NCBI GenBank assembly: GCA_050949725.1
Contig: JBMNGH010000011.1
Location: forward strand, 62,001 to 126,000
Direction: 5' to 3'
From: JBMNGH01 sp050949725
GTDB lineage: Bacteria > Bacillota > Thermosediminibacteria > Thermosediminibacterales > Tepidanaerobacteraceae
DNA: 64,000 nucleotides
The notes under the pieces are model-generated. The model was not told the origin of the DNA, did no database searches, and worked only from the letters and a program-made list of their open reading frames with translations. Positions 21,332 through 29,495 of this stretch are shown piece by piece. Position numbers and translations under genes: made by a program. Every line of letters starts with the position of its first letter. Position 1 is the stretch's first letter.

Positions 21332-24300
21332 TTACATCCATTTAAGAGCTGTATGCCAAAACTCATACATATCAATGAACCTCAATAGGCAATTTTTAAA
21401 AACATGCGGATCTATCTTATTTAAATCATCCCATTTTACGGCCTCGCTGTCTTCATCTTTTGTGCGCTCATGCGGCAATAGCAAGATTTTGGCAAACTCA
21501 TCCTTTTCCCGCGTTCCTCCATCACCGTCAAAATCTAAGGTGTTAATAAATAATGATAGAATGAATCTTTTTATACTTTCGTCGTTATCCTTCCAATCAC
21601 TTAGCTTGGAATATATAGTATTTACAATGTGATGAAGTTTAGTGTTTTTTCCCCTATCCTTCTGCTTAAAGTACTCTGCAAAATGTTTAAACAGTTCCCA
21701 TTCCTTCCAAATATAGGGCCTGTTCATCTTTCCCCTTAACTTTCTTTTGCCGTTAAAGTAATGTATATCATTTCTCCGTGTATTAACGTCCAAGAATTCA
21801 AAGTCTATCGTGTTCGAGTATGTTATTATATCACCATCGCAACCGTGGCTATTAAAATCTACTACACAAAGGCCACTTGCCTTATCCCCCGGACTTATGT
21901 AAAACTGGTATTTTCCTGTTGTGGGATATAGACTGTAGTATTTTGCCGGATCTTCTTTTTCCTCAAATTTTATTGCTTTTCTTGTGCTTTCAGAATCATC
22001 TCGAAAAATCTGCTCTTGTAATTTCTTAAGATTCTTTACTTTGTCTTCTGTCTGTATGGCCATCCAGTCGGTGATCTCCCTTCTGATTTTCCTTAATGCC
22101 TTAATTCCCATGTATAGTGGTTTTTTATAATCCTGAACTACGACTCCTATGTGTAAAGGCAGTTTTCCAACAACATACTTGAACTCTTTGTAATACTCCT
22201 CTTGGATTTTTAATATCATTTCAGGCACATACTTGGCAGGCACGATAAACTGCCAAGAAATTGGAGTGGGATCTATTATAGAAATATAAGGAAGATAGGA
22301 TTCATAAACTGCGTTTGACCCTTTAAGTTTAATGCCTGTATCCTGACCTGTCTCATAGTCCTGGAGTGAAATATCATCAACCCAATCGGTGTCTCCTGCA
22401 TCAATTTTGCTTTTTATTCCAGCTATGTCCTTTTTGGCATCCTTTTTAGAAATTATAGGTGAAGCTTTTTCTATTGATGAGATCAAATATACATTTCCTT
22501 TGTTGTCAACCCAGAAATCCAAACCTTTATAGCTATATTCTTTTTCCATCTTCTCCTGACCGGCTATGGCATTACGCCAAACAAGTCTTTTGCATCTCCA
22601 ATCCTCGATACCCAACAGATATTTCAACTTTTTGTTGCACTCAGTGAAAAATTCTCGGGTCGTCTCCCAAATCCTTCTAAGTCTTGCGGGAGATGGATTT
22701 TTTCGTATAAGGAACTGGAATAAGATATTAGCCAGGAAATCAATATCATCCTCGTTTAACTTGTCCCAGAGTATTTTGCCGCTATTAAAATCCACTTTGC
22801 CTTTAAGTTTATCATTAATAAAAGTTTCCCATCTGTCGCCTAATGAGCGTTCCAAGAATACCTCAGCTAAAAAATCTTCAAAATTTAAATCTATTCTTTT
22901 ATGCATAAAAGGTTTATATGCATCTTTAGCTAATTCAAGAAAGATTTCAAAATCAAACTTTTTAATATGGGTTTGAAAACTGGTGTTATTGACGATGTTG
23001 TTTAAGTTTTGAGGTTTGGCTTTCTTGCTAGGTTTAAAGGTATAATCGGTGTAATCAATATTAAAATTTTCCGCAATGCTTGTAGACACTGCAAACTCCG
23101 AGTTGATTGAATACTTGTCCAATATTCCATCAACCGCTTTAATAAATTCTTCTAACTCTTTATCTTTTAGTTTTTTCTTATACTCATCAATATCAAAGCC
23201 ATTTATACTCTTTATTTCCTTTATAGCGCACAGAGTATTTTTTAGCCGGGTTAAATATTTGCAAGGTTCCTCATCATCTAGTATATTTTTGACGCTTGTA
23301 TTCAGCATATCTGCATTTAGCCAACGCTGCAATTCGAATTTTAAAGTAACTAAGGCTATCCTTCCGTTTTTGTCCGGCAATTCTCCTGTCCAGATAGTCT
23401 CACCGTTTAGGTTCTCAATCCAATATTTTAGCCTTTTACCTTCATTTCCGCTGCATCTATCACAGACCATTAAATCTTCATTGTTCTTTTTCGCTAGTCT
23501 GAATTTGCATATTTGGCATAAGCCATTGTAGGCAACCACATCTTTATGGCTTGCCTGTTCTTTGTCGGAGCAGATTTCTTCAAAATTTTTGGGATAATAA
23601 GCTTTTAAAAAATTCTTTTTGCTCTCTTCCAAAAGGTAAGCAAGGTTCATTATCCCTCTTGAAGGTTTGGTCACAGATATTGAAGGATAAATTTCGCCAC
23701 TTAATTTTTCGCTGAAAACTCCTAAAATCTCATCCTGGATTCCTTGTAAGGACTTGCTTAGCGGATATAAATGTTTGCTTGAATATTTAAAATCCCCGAC
23801 ATTTTCAGGCACAATGAAATAAATACCGGTTTCATCGCGATATATTGCATTTCCAAGTGCATAATCCGTTTCTATTATCTTTTTTATTTTATTATCCACT
23901 TCATTTGCTGCATCTCGGTACCAATCAATGTACGGTGCTTTTAAAGCTTTCTCTGCCAGTCCAAGCTTGTCATACTGAAGTCCAAGTATGCACCATTTTA
24001 TTTTCCTACATTTATTATTATCACTATAACTTGCTTGCTTTGAGGGTTCCAATTGGATTGCTGCAAGACAGGTTTTAAATAACGATGCAGTCATGTACGC
24101 TTGATCCCACAAAGTAACATCATTTACCGGAAAACGTGAATCGCTTAATAGATTTGAGTACCAACGTTTTACCTCACTAAAAATAAAGTTCCTTAATTCT
24201 ACCCAATCATCGTGGGAGAAGCCTTCAGGTTTCTTGTTTATATCGCCAATCTTTTTCCATAAACTTCGTAGAAAACTAAGCCTTTCTTCGTCCAGCATAT

Positions 24301-24808
24301 CCCTGCTCATCTCTTTTTTGAAGGAACCAAAAGCATTGGAAATCCAAAGCTCTTTAAGCTGTTGGTTGTCAGGAGGTGGCCCTTTATCAATCCCTGAGTT
24401 TATATTCTCGCAACCATGGAAAAGAATATTATTAACAATTTTTTCCACTTCCTGTCTTCCTGTTTTTTCCAAAGCGTTGCAGTAGACAATATCTGAAAGA
24501 AATAGGTCTTGGTTCTCCACTAAATAAACTTTTGTTTTATAGAAAAAATCCCGAAAATCTTCATGTATGCTTTTTAAATCTCTTTCAAACCTGGTTTCAT
24601 TGCTGTTATTATACGTTTTAAAATAATCTCTATATGCTGTAAAAACAGGATATCCGTACTTTTTTTCAAAAGCATTAGCATCAACATTAAAATATTTCCC
24701 CCAAAAACCCACATGAGTCTTGCCCAAGTTGAAAAGAAGAGCTCCTATCTCAGCTTTTATTATTTCTGTCCTCTTTTTCATTAGATCCTCTAGCTTTAAA
24801 CTGGCCAC
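21332..24808 (-). CDS. cas10: Divergent Cas10 (Csx11-like) lacking recognisable HD and GGDD motifs
   Basis: The large subunit of the type III effector, about 1158 aa. Near the N-terminus, where active Cas10 has ...LLHDIGK, this protein reads EIGALLFNLGKTH: the HD pair is replaced by Phe-Asn at about residues 26-27. A four-cysteine zinc ribbon (CQICKF ... CDRCSG, about 432-460) precedes the palm region. There, no GGDD occurs; the region reads SIIDPTPISWQFIVPAKYVP (about 845) followed by KLPLHIGVVVQDYKKPLY. Long size and an inactive cyclase are described for Csx11-type Cas10 of subtype III-C. The start GTG 24808 is 8 nt from GGGAG; GTG 24817 overlaps that site. Family assignment is by memory and needs a profile search. 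Confidence 0.8.
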   Translation of the reverse strand: MASLKLEDLMKKRTEIIKAEIGALLFNLGKTHVGFWGKYFNVDANAFEKKYGYPVFTAYRDYFKTYNNSNETRFERDLKSIHEDFRDFFYKTKVYLVENQDLFLSDIVYCNALEKTGRQEVEKIVNNILFHGCENINSGIDKGPPPDNQQLKELWISNAFGSFKKEMSRDMLDEERLSFLRSLWKKIGDINKKPEGFSHDDWVELRNFIFSEVKRWYSNLLSDSRFPVNDVTLWDQAYMTASLFKTCLAAIQLEPSKQASYSDNNKCRKIKWCILGLQYDKLGLAEKALKAPYIDWYRDAANEVDNKIKKIIETDYALGNAIYRDETGIYFIVPENVGDFKYSSKHLYPLSKSLQGIQDEILGVFSEKLSGEIYPSISVTKPSRGIMNLAYLLEESKKNFLKAYYPKNFEEICSDKEQASHKDVVAYNGLCQICKFRLAKKNNEDLMVCDRCSGNEGKRLKYWIENLNGETIWTGELPDKNGRIALVTLKFELQRWLNADMLNTSVKNILDDEEPCKYLTRLKNTLCAIKEIKSINGFDIDEYKKKLKDKELEEFIKAVDGILDKYSINSEFAVSTSIAENFNIDYTDYTFKPSKKAKPQNLNNIVNNTSFQTHIKKFDFEIFLELAKDAYKPFMHKRIDLNFEDFLAEVFLERSLGDRWETFINDKLKGKVDFNSGKILWDKLNEDDIDFLANILFQFLIRKNPSPARLRRIWETTREFFTECNKKLKYLLGIEDWRCKRLVWRNAIAGQEKMEKEYSYKGLDFWVDNKGNVYLISSIEKASPIISKKDAKKDIAGIKSKIDAGDTDWVDDISLQDYETGQDTGIKLKGSNAVYESYLPYISIIDPTPISWQFIVPAKYVPEMILKIQEEYYKEFKYVVGKLPLHIGVVVQDYKKPLYMGIKALRKIRREITDWMAIQTEDKVKNLKKLQEQIFRDDSESTRKAIKFEEKEDPAKYYSLYPTTGKYQFYISPGDKASGLCVVDFNSHGCDGDIITYSNTIDFEFLDVNTRRNDIHYFNGKRKLRGKMNRPYIWKEWELFKHFAEYFKQKDRGKNTKLHHIVNTIYSKLSDWKDNDESIKRFILSLFINTLDFDGDGGTREKDEFAKILLLPHERTKDEDSEAVKWDDLNKIDPHVFKNCLLRFIDMYEFWHTALKWM

Positions 24809-24821
24809 CAAACTCACTCCC

Positions 24822-25982
24822 TTACAAATTCATAAAACACATTTTGCTTTTATCGACCATACAAGCTCTTCCCCAACCGTATTTTCGTTTTGAGCCTATG
24901 CCTCTTTCTTCCAATAAATTCTCTATAAGAATTTGCATAAACTCGCAATCATCCTGCACTTGCTTCTTTAGTTTTTTTGGTGATAACATAATCCCATCAT
25001 AGGGTATATATATAAACTGAAAAATACCCCCTGTTCCTTCCGGGACTACTTCGAAATAAATAGGCTGAGACCCTGCTTTAGTTTTCCTGTTGTGCGGATT
25101 TATTACTTCTAAATTCAACCTATTGAAATATGTAGGATAAAATATTCCCCTACCTCTTTTAACATTAAAAGATTCTATGTCTTTTTCTATATAGTCCCAT
25201 ACTTGCTCTTTAATACTTTTACCATCGACACTAAATTCAAAATTAATTCCAAGTTCATATAACGCATATTTGGCAAGTTTTGATGTTATATCAATTTTGC
25301 TTGATTTCCCGTCAGAACCTTTTGCATGTTTGTCTTCACTTTTCATATAATTTCTCACTGCTTCTTCAACTTCTCTGAATTCTTCCGAACCTGTCCCAAA
25401 TATTCGCAAAATGCTTTGAAAATACTGAGCCACACTGCTAGTTTCTTTTTTCTCTATAAGACTTACTATGATTTCGGTTGCAGTCTTTAGAAGCATACCC
25501 TTCCATGAGCTAGCTCTTATCATAGGTATCTTCCAAACATTTTCTTTCAATATAGGGTTACGAACGATATAAAACTCGTTATCGTCACGAGAAAAATACG
25601 GAGATTGCAGAATAAACTCATAGTGTATGCCGAAAGAACCTTGTATCAGGGATTTAATATAATTTTGAAATTCATTACAATCAGTGAATATTCCGGTTGC
25701 TTTTTGCAATAAATTGATATCCCAATTAGAAAAGTACCAATATCCATCCATTTTTTCACTGAAGAAAACCAAAGGAAATTCTTTTACCCTAGTATTTGAC
25801 AGTACTTTATCTGTTTTATCACTAATTTGAGCAAATGGAAACATTTGGTTGAACTCATTTTCTGATAAATCTTCTATTTTCATATTTGACCAATTGCAAT
25901 CTGCATATTTATATGAGCACTTTAAAAAAAGTGTATATGGCCATAGAGTTTGAGGATAATCAAAAACTGACTCATACTTCAT
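24822..25982 (-). CDS. Type III RAMP protein, probably Cmr6-like Cas7
   Basis: A 386-aa RAMP subunit encoded between the cmr1-like gene and cas10. It has a PIMIRASSWKGML segment (about residues 160-172; the usual position of 'IPGSSlKG') and a C-terminal glycine-rich loop GIGSKRKYGWGRA. The gene order cas7-cas7-cas10-cas7-cas11-cas5 matches subtype III-C more closely than classic III-B. A Cmr6-like role at the 3' end of the crRNA filament is inferred. ATG 25982 follows GGGAGG by 7 nt and lies 13 bp after the cmr1 stop. Confidence 0.7.
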   Translation of the reverse strand: MKYESVFDYPQTLWPYTLFLKCSYKYADCNWSNMKIEDLSENEFNQMFPFAQISDKTDKVLSNTRVKEFPLVFFSEKMDGYWYFSNWDINLLQKATGIFTDCNEFQNYIKSLIQGSFGIHYEFILQSPYFSRDDNEFYIVRNPILKENVWKIPMIRASSWKGMLLKTATEIIVSLIEKKETSSVAQYFQSILRIFGTGSEEFREVEEAVRNYMKSEDKHAKGSDGKSSKIDITSKLAKYALYELGINFEFSVDGKSIKEQVWDYIEKDIESFNVKRGRGIFYPTYFNRLNLEVINPHNRKTKAGSQPIYFEVVPEGTGGIFQFIYIPYDGIMLSPKKLKKQVQDDCEFMQILIENLLEERGIGSKRKYGWGRACMVDKSKMCFMNL

Positions 25983-25995
25983 CTGTTTTCCTCCC

Positions 25996-27018
25996 TTAAA
26001 CACCTTGTAGCATTATTAGAGAAATATAACCGTATTGATACATATCATCTGCTATCAAATCAATCCATGGAATTATTTTAGTAGCATTAGGACCTTTAAT
26101 ATCCCTATAATAATCAGTTTTAGTGGAGCCAAAGATATAATGTCGTTTCGTTTTATCTTCTGATTTATTCCTTTCGTCTCGTTTATTCCTTTCATCACTT
26201 TTGTTCTTGATCAGCTCTTCGATTATTACAGCATAACTGCTCTTTTTGCTTTTTTCTTTGATGTACAATCCAATTTGCTTATTATCTACGAGACTTCCAT
26301 TTAATAGACCTTTAAAGTCAGTGATATTTTTATTGACAACTTTGTTCAATTCAATATGCGGGTATCCATCAAAAATCAATTTCTCATAATTTGTGAGTTC
26401 CCCTTCTTCAATTTCAAATTTGACTCTTCCATAACCCAGATTGTTTTTTCCACCGATAAAACCATACTTTTCAATAAAATTCAAAAGGGGATATATTACA
26501 CCTTGCTTTAGCTCATCACTTTCCAATTCCAGCTCAAGCGTAAAATCTCCCCAAAAATACGGTATTCCTAAGTACCACACGGATGGTCTTTTGCCTTTAC
26601 CTGATTTTTTTACAATTGTACTCTTTAATCCCAATTGATTTTTTTTGAGGCGGATTGGTTGCTTAATTTCTTTTATCCTAATAAAACCTTGCCAACCGTT
26701 ACACCCAAAAATCTGGGATGGTAATGAAATATCGAGCTCCCGCAAAACCCTTCTTTTTATCTCGAATAATGTTGCGTTGTTTTCGTTTTTCTTTAACATT
26801 TCGCACAAAATTTCGTCTACTTTTGACTTGAAATCATCATGATTCAGGGATTCTTCATTGCATGATTTAACTTGAATATTTGAAGTGTAACAAAGAATTT
26901 CAAACCAAAATCTCAATGAGCCCAAGATTGATTGAGGTTGTATGTATTTATGTTTACCCCAAGCATTACCTGTCCACAAGGGTGTTACGGTATTTGCTTT
27001 TATCTTTACTATTGACAT
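25996..27018 (-). CDS. cmr1: Type III RAMP protein Cmr1-like
   Basis: A 340-aa RAMP subunit; Cmr1 sits at the 3' end of the crRNA in the Cmr complex. The N-terminus carries the family hallmark NTVTPLWTGNAWGK, then IQPQSILGSLRFWFE (about residues 27-41), and a glycine-rich loop FIGGKNNLGYGRVKFE (about 190-205). A Lys/Arg/Asp-rich repetitive stretch (NKSDERNKRDERNKSEDK, about 273-290) is an insertion. ATG 27018 has GGGAGG upstream. First gene of the type III module, with a 490-bp gap before it. Confidence 0.88.
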   Translation of the reverse strand: MSIVKIKANTVTPLWTGNAWGKHKYIQPQSILGSLRFWFEILCYTSNIQVKSCNEESLNHDDFKSKVDEILCEMLKKNENNATLFEIKRRVLRELDISLPSQIFGCNGWQGFIRIKEIKQPIRLKKNQLGLKSTIVKKSGKGKRPSVWYLGIPYFWGDFTLELELESDELKQGVIYPLLNFIEKYGFIGGKNNLGYGRVKFEIEEGELTNYEKLIFDGYPHIELNKVVNKNITDFKGLLNGSLVDNKQIGLYIKEKSKKSSYAVIIEELIKNKSDERNKRDERNKSEDKTKRHYIFGSTKTDYYRDIKGPNATKIIPWIDLIADDMYQYGYISLIMLQGV

Positions 27019-27158
27019 TATCTAATTTCCTCCCAATTACATCGTTCAGCCATATACCAGACGTAATAAAAGGCTTTCTCAATATCAAAAAACAAAATAT
27101 AGTTACTAAGTTTCAGTAAAAAGTTCGCTATTCGAGAAAGTAATAGAAGAGTATCCGT
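27019..27158. other. Leader of the type III module with an open frame but no clear gene
   Basis: On the minus strand an open frame runs from just after the zinc-ribbon stop into the cmr1 ribosome-binding site, encoding a tail like FDIEKAFYYVWYMAERCNWE. It has no ATG/GTG start and no Shine-Dalgarno site. It may be the end of a decayed gene or chance. No clear promoter was seen here, so cmr1 is probably transcribed from the promoter at 27389-27417. Confidence 0.35.
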
Positions 27159-27299
27159 TTATCTAACCTTAATAAATTTTGTGTTCCTGCACCTTGGTCA
27201 TGGCGAAAGTGTATCATTTGTATCATTGAGTCTAACGAGTTGTCCACATTTAGTACATTTGTAAGTTGCAATTCCGGGTTTTTCACCTGTGGATGGCAT
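27159..27299 (-). pseudogene. Tiny zinc-ribbon protein interrupted by in-frame TGA
   Basis: From ATG 27299, with an AAAGGGGG site upstream, the frame encodes MPSTGEKPGIATYKCTKCGQ, then a short linker ending DTLSP. It meets TGA at 27200-27198 and continues in frame as PRCRNTKFIKVR to TAA at 27161-27159. Small clostridial zinc-ribbon proteins I recall have Cys-Pro-x-Cys exactly here, so the TGA replaces the third zinc-ligand cysteine. Either a TGC/TGT-to-TGA nonsense mutation truncated the gene at 33 aa, or this is a selenocysteine codon; I see no obvious SECIS hairpin. It lies between a leader-like promoter and cmr1. Confidence 0.6.
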
Positions 27300-27341
27300 G
27301 AAAAAACCCCCTTTCACATTTTTGATACTCATCTACATAAA

Positions 27342-27371
27342 GCTTCAAATCCTCATAGGTAGTCTACTAAC
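27342..27371 (-). repeat. Solitary degenerate CRISPR repeat between cas2 and cmr1
   Basis: Matches the array repeat at 25 of 30 positions, including an unbroken 13-base core TCCTCATAGGTAG, in the same orientation as the array. No second repeat follows at a spacer's distance. It starts 18 nt after a good promoter and is transcribed toward the zinc-ribbon gene and the type III operon. It could be the last repeat of an extinct array or a repurposed guide/handle RNA. Confidence 0.8.
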
Positions 27372-27385
27372 ATAAAAGAAAAAGT

Positions 27386-27493
27386 ATTATATTATCACTA
27401 TACCCCTCACAATACAAGGATTTGAGACGATTTTTTTCAATGATAAACTGTCGTTGATCTCCCATGGTCTTTTTGCTATCGGAGGTTGACAAC
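27386..27493 (-). promoter_or_regulatory. Leader-like promoter and dyad upstream of the degenerate repeat
   Basis: On the minus strand: an imperfect dyad, GTTGTCAACCTCC (27493-27481) with GGGAGATCAACGACA (27463-27449), then -35 TTGTAT (27417-27412), 17 nt, -10 TAATAT (27394-27389). The main array shows the same order: a GTCGTCGACC dyad, then TTGTAT/TATAAT, then repeat. This is best read as a relic or shortened second CRISPR leader that now drives the degenerate repeat, the zinc-ribbon ORF and probably the type III genes. Confidence 0.6.
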
Positions 27494-27511
27494 TTTTCAT
27501 TTGTATGTTCT

Positions 27512-27775
27512 TCAAATAAACATATCACTTCTCCCTTTTTCCAATCCTAATATCTGCCTTTCCGAATACCGGGTTGAACGAAATATATAAAATATTACCG
27601 AATCTTCGTCATTATCGATTAGCCTACTAAGCTCCAATTTTAGTTTTTTTAAATTAGCCATGGAAATTTCTCCTTCGAAAACCGAGTTTTGAACCCAATT
27701 GAGGTATTTTCTACAGGTTTTAAGGGTCTTAGCCACTCTTTTTTCTCCAACATCATAAACTAAAATGACGAACAT
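27512..27775 (-). CDS. cas2: CRISPR-associated endoribonuclease Cas2
   Basis: Cas2 dimerises and bridges two Cas1 dimers in the spacer integration complex. The 87-aa protein starts MFVILVYDVGEKR with the conserved Asp at position 8 on beta strand 1. ATG 27775 gives the standard length; an ATG nine bases upstream overlaps the AGGG site. The partner cas1 is about 16 kb away at the other end of the cas region. Cas2 lies 82 bp after cas6. Confidence 0.95.
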   Translation of the reverse strand: MFVILVYDVGEKRVAKTLKTCRKYLNWVQNSVFEGEISMANLKKLKLELSRLIDNDEDSVIFYIFRSTRYSERQILGLEKGRSDMFI

Positions 27776-27857
27776 TTTTCCCATCCCTAGAAAAATAGTT
27801 ACTATTTAGCTACACATACCTCATACCTCTACTCATCCTAAGGGCGCCAGCCCTTCT

Positions 27858-28598
27858 TCACTTTATGACCTTGATACATCCGAATCCCTGGCTGTTTTTA
27901 CTTCCGAGCCCACTTTCGACAGCAATTTGCAGGAGTGGTGTGGGGCCTGATAAGATAAACTCACCCGAATAGCCTTTTATTGTCGTATCTTTATAATCGA
28001 TTATCGAGAGCCTAGGCTGTCGTAGTGGTGTTATTGTAACATTCCCATCAGGGGCACCAGTATCATAAAATGCTTTATATTTTTTACGAAGGTTGCCTTC
28101 CATTATTTCGTCGAAATCCTTCTCCCCCGGTTCAAAATAACAGGTATATCTCCTGCCATCCGGCCTGAGCAATGTGCTGTAAACAACTATCGGTGACAAA
28201 GTACAAATCTTTATTTTTTCATTATCAATAATGTCCCTTTCAAGTGAAATATTTGTTACCTGCAGTTCTGCTGACCCCAGCCTGATACTTGACTGCAACA
28301 GCAAACCGTTTGCAAGGGAGCTGCAAAAATCGCTATAAGGAGATGTTACAACCAGCGATACAGGTCCTATAAAGGTAATATCCCCCTCACTTTTGTCTAT
28401 GCTGTACCTACCCATAAGTCTTGAAAAGGCAAACATTTTAAATGTTCTTTTCCCATGCATAAAACCTTTGTTGTGCAGAAAATGGGCTGTAGTGTCATCG
28501 AGCAATTTATAAATCATGGCCTGCACAATATTGTTATAATGAATCGGAAGCGTTAAAGCCTGACCATCTTCGGGCAAAAAATAAATATGCTGCCTCAA
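27858..28598 (-). CDS. cas6: CRISPR pre-crRNA endoribonuclease Cas6
   Basis: Cas6 cuts pre-crRNA within repeats to leave the 8-nt ATTGAAAC-type 5' handle. The 246-aa protein shows the tandem RAMP ferredoxin layout of Cas6: a His-rich region around residues 40-55 (HFLHNKGFMHGKRTFKMF) and the C-terminal glycine-rich loop GLGSKNSQGFGCIKV (about 230-244). The start TTG 28598 is 7 nt from an AAGGGTG site. It is the first gene of the cas region, and as the only Cas6 in view it probably serves both effector modules. Confidence 0.93.
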   Translation of the reverse strand: MRQHIYFLPEDGQALTLPIHYNNIVQAMIYKLLDDTTAHFLHNKGFMHGKRTFKMFAFSRLMGRYSIDKSEGDITFIGPVSLVVTSPYSDFCSSLANGLLLQSSIRLGSAELQVTNISLERDIIDNEKIKICTLSPIVVYSTLLRPDGRRYTCYFEPGEKDFDEIMEGNLRKKYKAFYDTGAPDGNVTITPLRQPRLSIIDYKDTTIKGYSGEFILSGPTPLLQIAVESGLGSKNSQGFGCIKVIK

Positions 28599-28754
28599 AG
28601 TAATTCACCCTTCATTAGTTTCGTAGAAATTGCATCTGTGGACGAAGAAACAATTGATTAGATGCGCATTTACACACAATGTTCAGTATGTTATGTACTT
28701 TTCTTACTATTCTATAATTTTCTACACTATTCTTAAAATCCCTTCTAGAAAATA

Positions 28755-28788
28755 CAAAAACCGTGAAAATTGCGTTTCACGGTTCAAA
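28755..28788 (-). terminator. Terminator after the lipoprotein gene
   Basis: A 10-bp stem (AACCGTGAAA / TTTCACGGTT) with a 6-nt loop is followed on the minus strand by TTTTTGTATTTT. It lies about 60 bp past the lipoprotein stop and separates it from the cas region. The rest of 28599-28844 is AT-rich; it must hold the cas6 promoter, but only a weak candidate (-10 TAGAAT near 28705) was seen. Confidence 0.8.
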
Positions 28789-28844
28789 ATATTTCAAGTA
28801 TGCTTTCATGCCTTTCCCGGTAATCCTCCTCGGTGTGGTCTACT

Positions 28845-29393
28845 TTATTCAAATTTTATGGGTAATAGCAGTATTTCTTCTCTTTGACCTTCAGGCGTAT
28901 TTATGTAAAATATTACCATTCCTGAAGGGCTTGAGTGTTGAGAAAGCTTTACAGAAGTCACAAACCGTTCGGGGCTCCCACCATCTCCATCTAATTTTAC
29001 AGTGGTCTTTCCGAGTATGTCATGACCATCTTCTACTTCAATGTAAAATTCAGCGCCCGGGATGTTAGCTTCCCCTTTTATCGCAAGTTCTTCCCCTGAT
29101 TTTACAAGAGCGTTTTCCTTGGGTTCCTCAATGGAAAATCCGGTCAGTGGGCCTGAAGAAACAGGTGTATCCGGTCCGGAATCATCTTGCCCGGAAGGCT
29201 GATTTTTATCTGTGCCACCCTTATCAACGAGTCCCCCCGATCCGCCGCCACTTGCCGGCTCTTGGCCATAGCCCGATGACGCATCTGACTCCTGTATGTC
29301 GGCCACTGTATCGCTACTTTTGTTTCCGCATCCTGCTGCTATAACCAGGACTAAGATTAACAACACGGCTACAATAATATTTCTTTTCATCAT
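28845..29393 (-). CDS. Lipoprotein with C-terminal Gmad2-like (Ig-fold) domain
   Basis: From ATG 29393 (the upstream in-frame start lacks a ribosome-binding site) the 182-aa product begins MMKRN with a lipoprotein signal and lipobox VIAAGC. A Gly/Ser/Asp/Pro-rich linker (about residues 25-80) follows. The C-terminal domain, starting FSIEEPKENALVKSGEELAI, resembles Gmad2, the immunoglobulin-like domain of bacterial spore-germination proteins. It should be a surface-anchored lipoprotein; its exact role is unknown. Confidence 0.8.
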   Translation of the reverse strand: MMKRNIIVAVLLILVLVIAAGCGNKSSDTVADIQESDASSGYGQEPASGGGSGGLVDKGGTDKNQPSGQDDSGPDTPVSSGPLTGFSIEEPKENALVKSGEELAIKGEANIPGAEFYIEVEDGHDILGKTTVKLDGDGGSPERFVTSVKLSQHSSPSGMVIFYINTPEGQREEILLLPIKFE

Positions 29394-29495
29394 AGTGTCA
29401 CTACCCCCATTTGAATTATGTGTGATAAGATCCGCTTTTTTGTAAAACTTAGACGATTTTTGCACAAAAAAGTTCCCATATTACACATTTATTTT

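Noticed and set aside
12333..24485. Numerous 60-150-codon + strand ORFs across the cas region
   Set aside because: They lie opposite long minus-strand genes with clear family motifs and lack ribosome-binding sites; they are antisense shadows.
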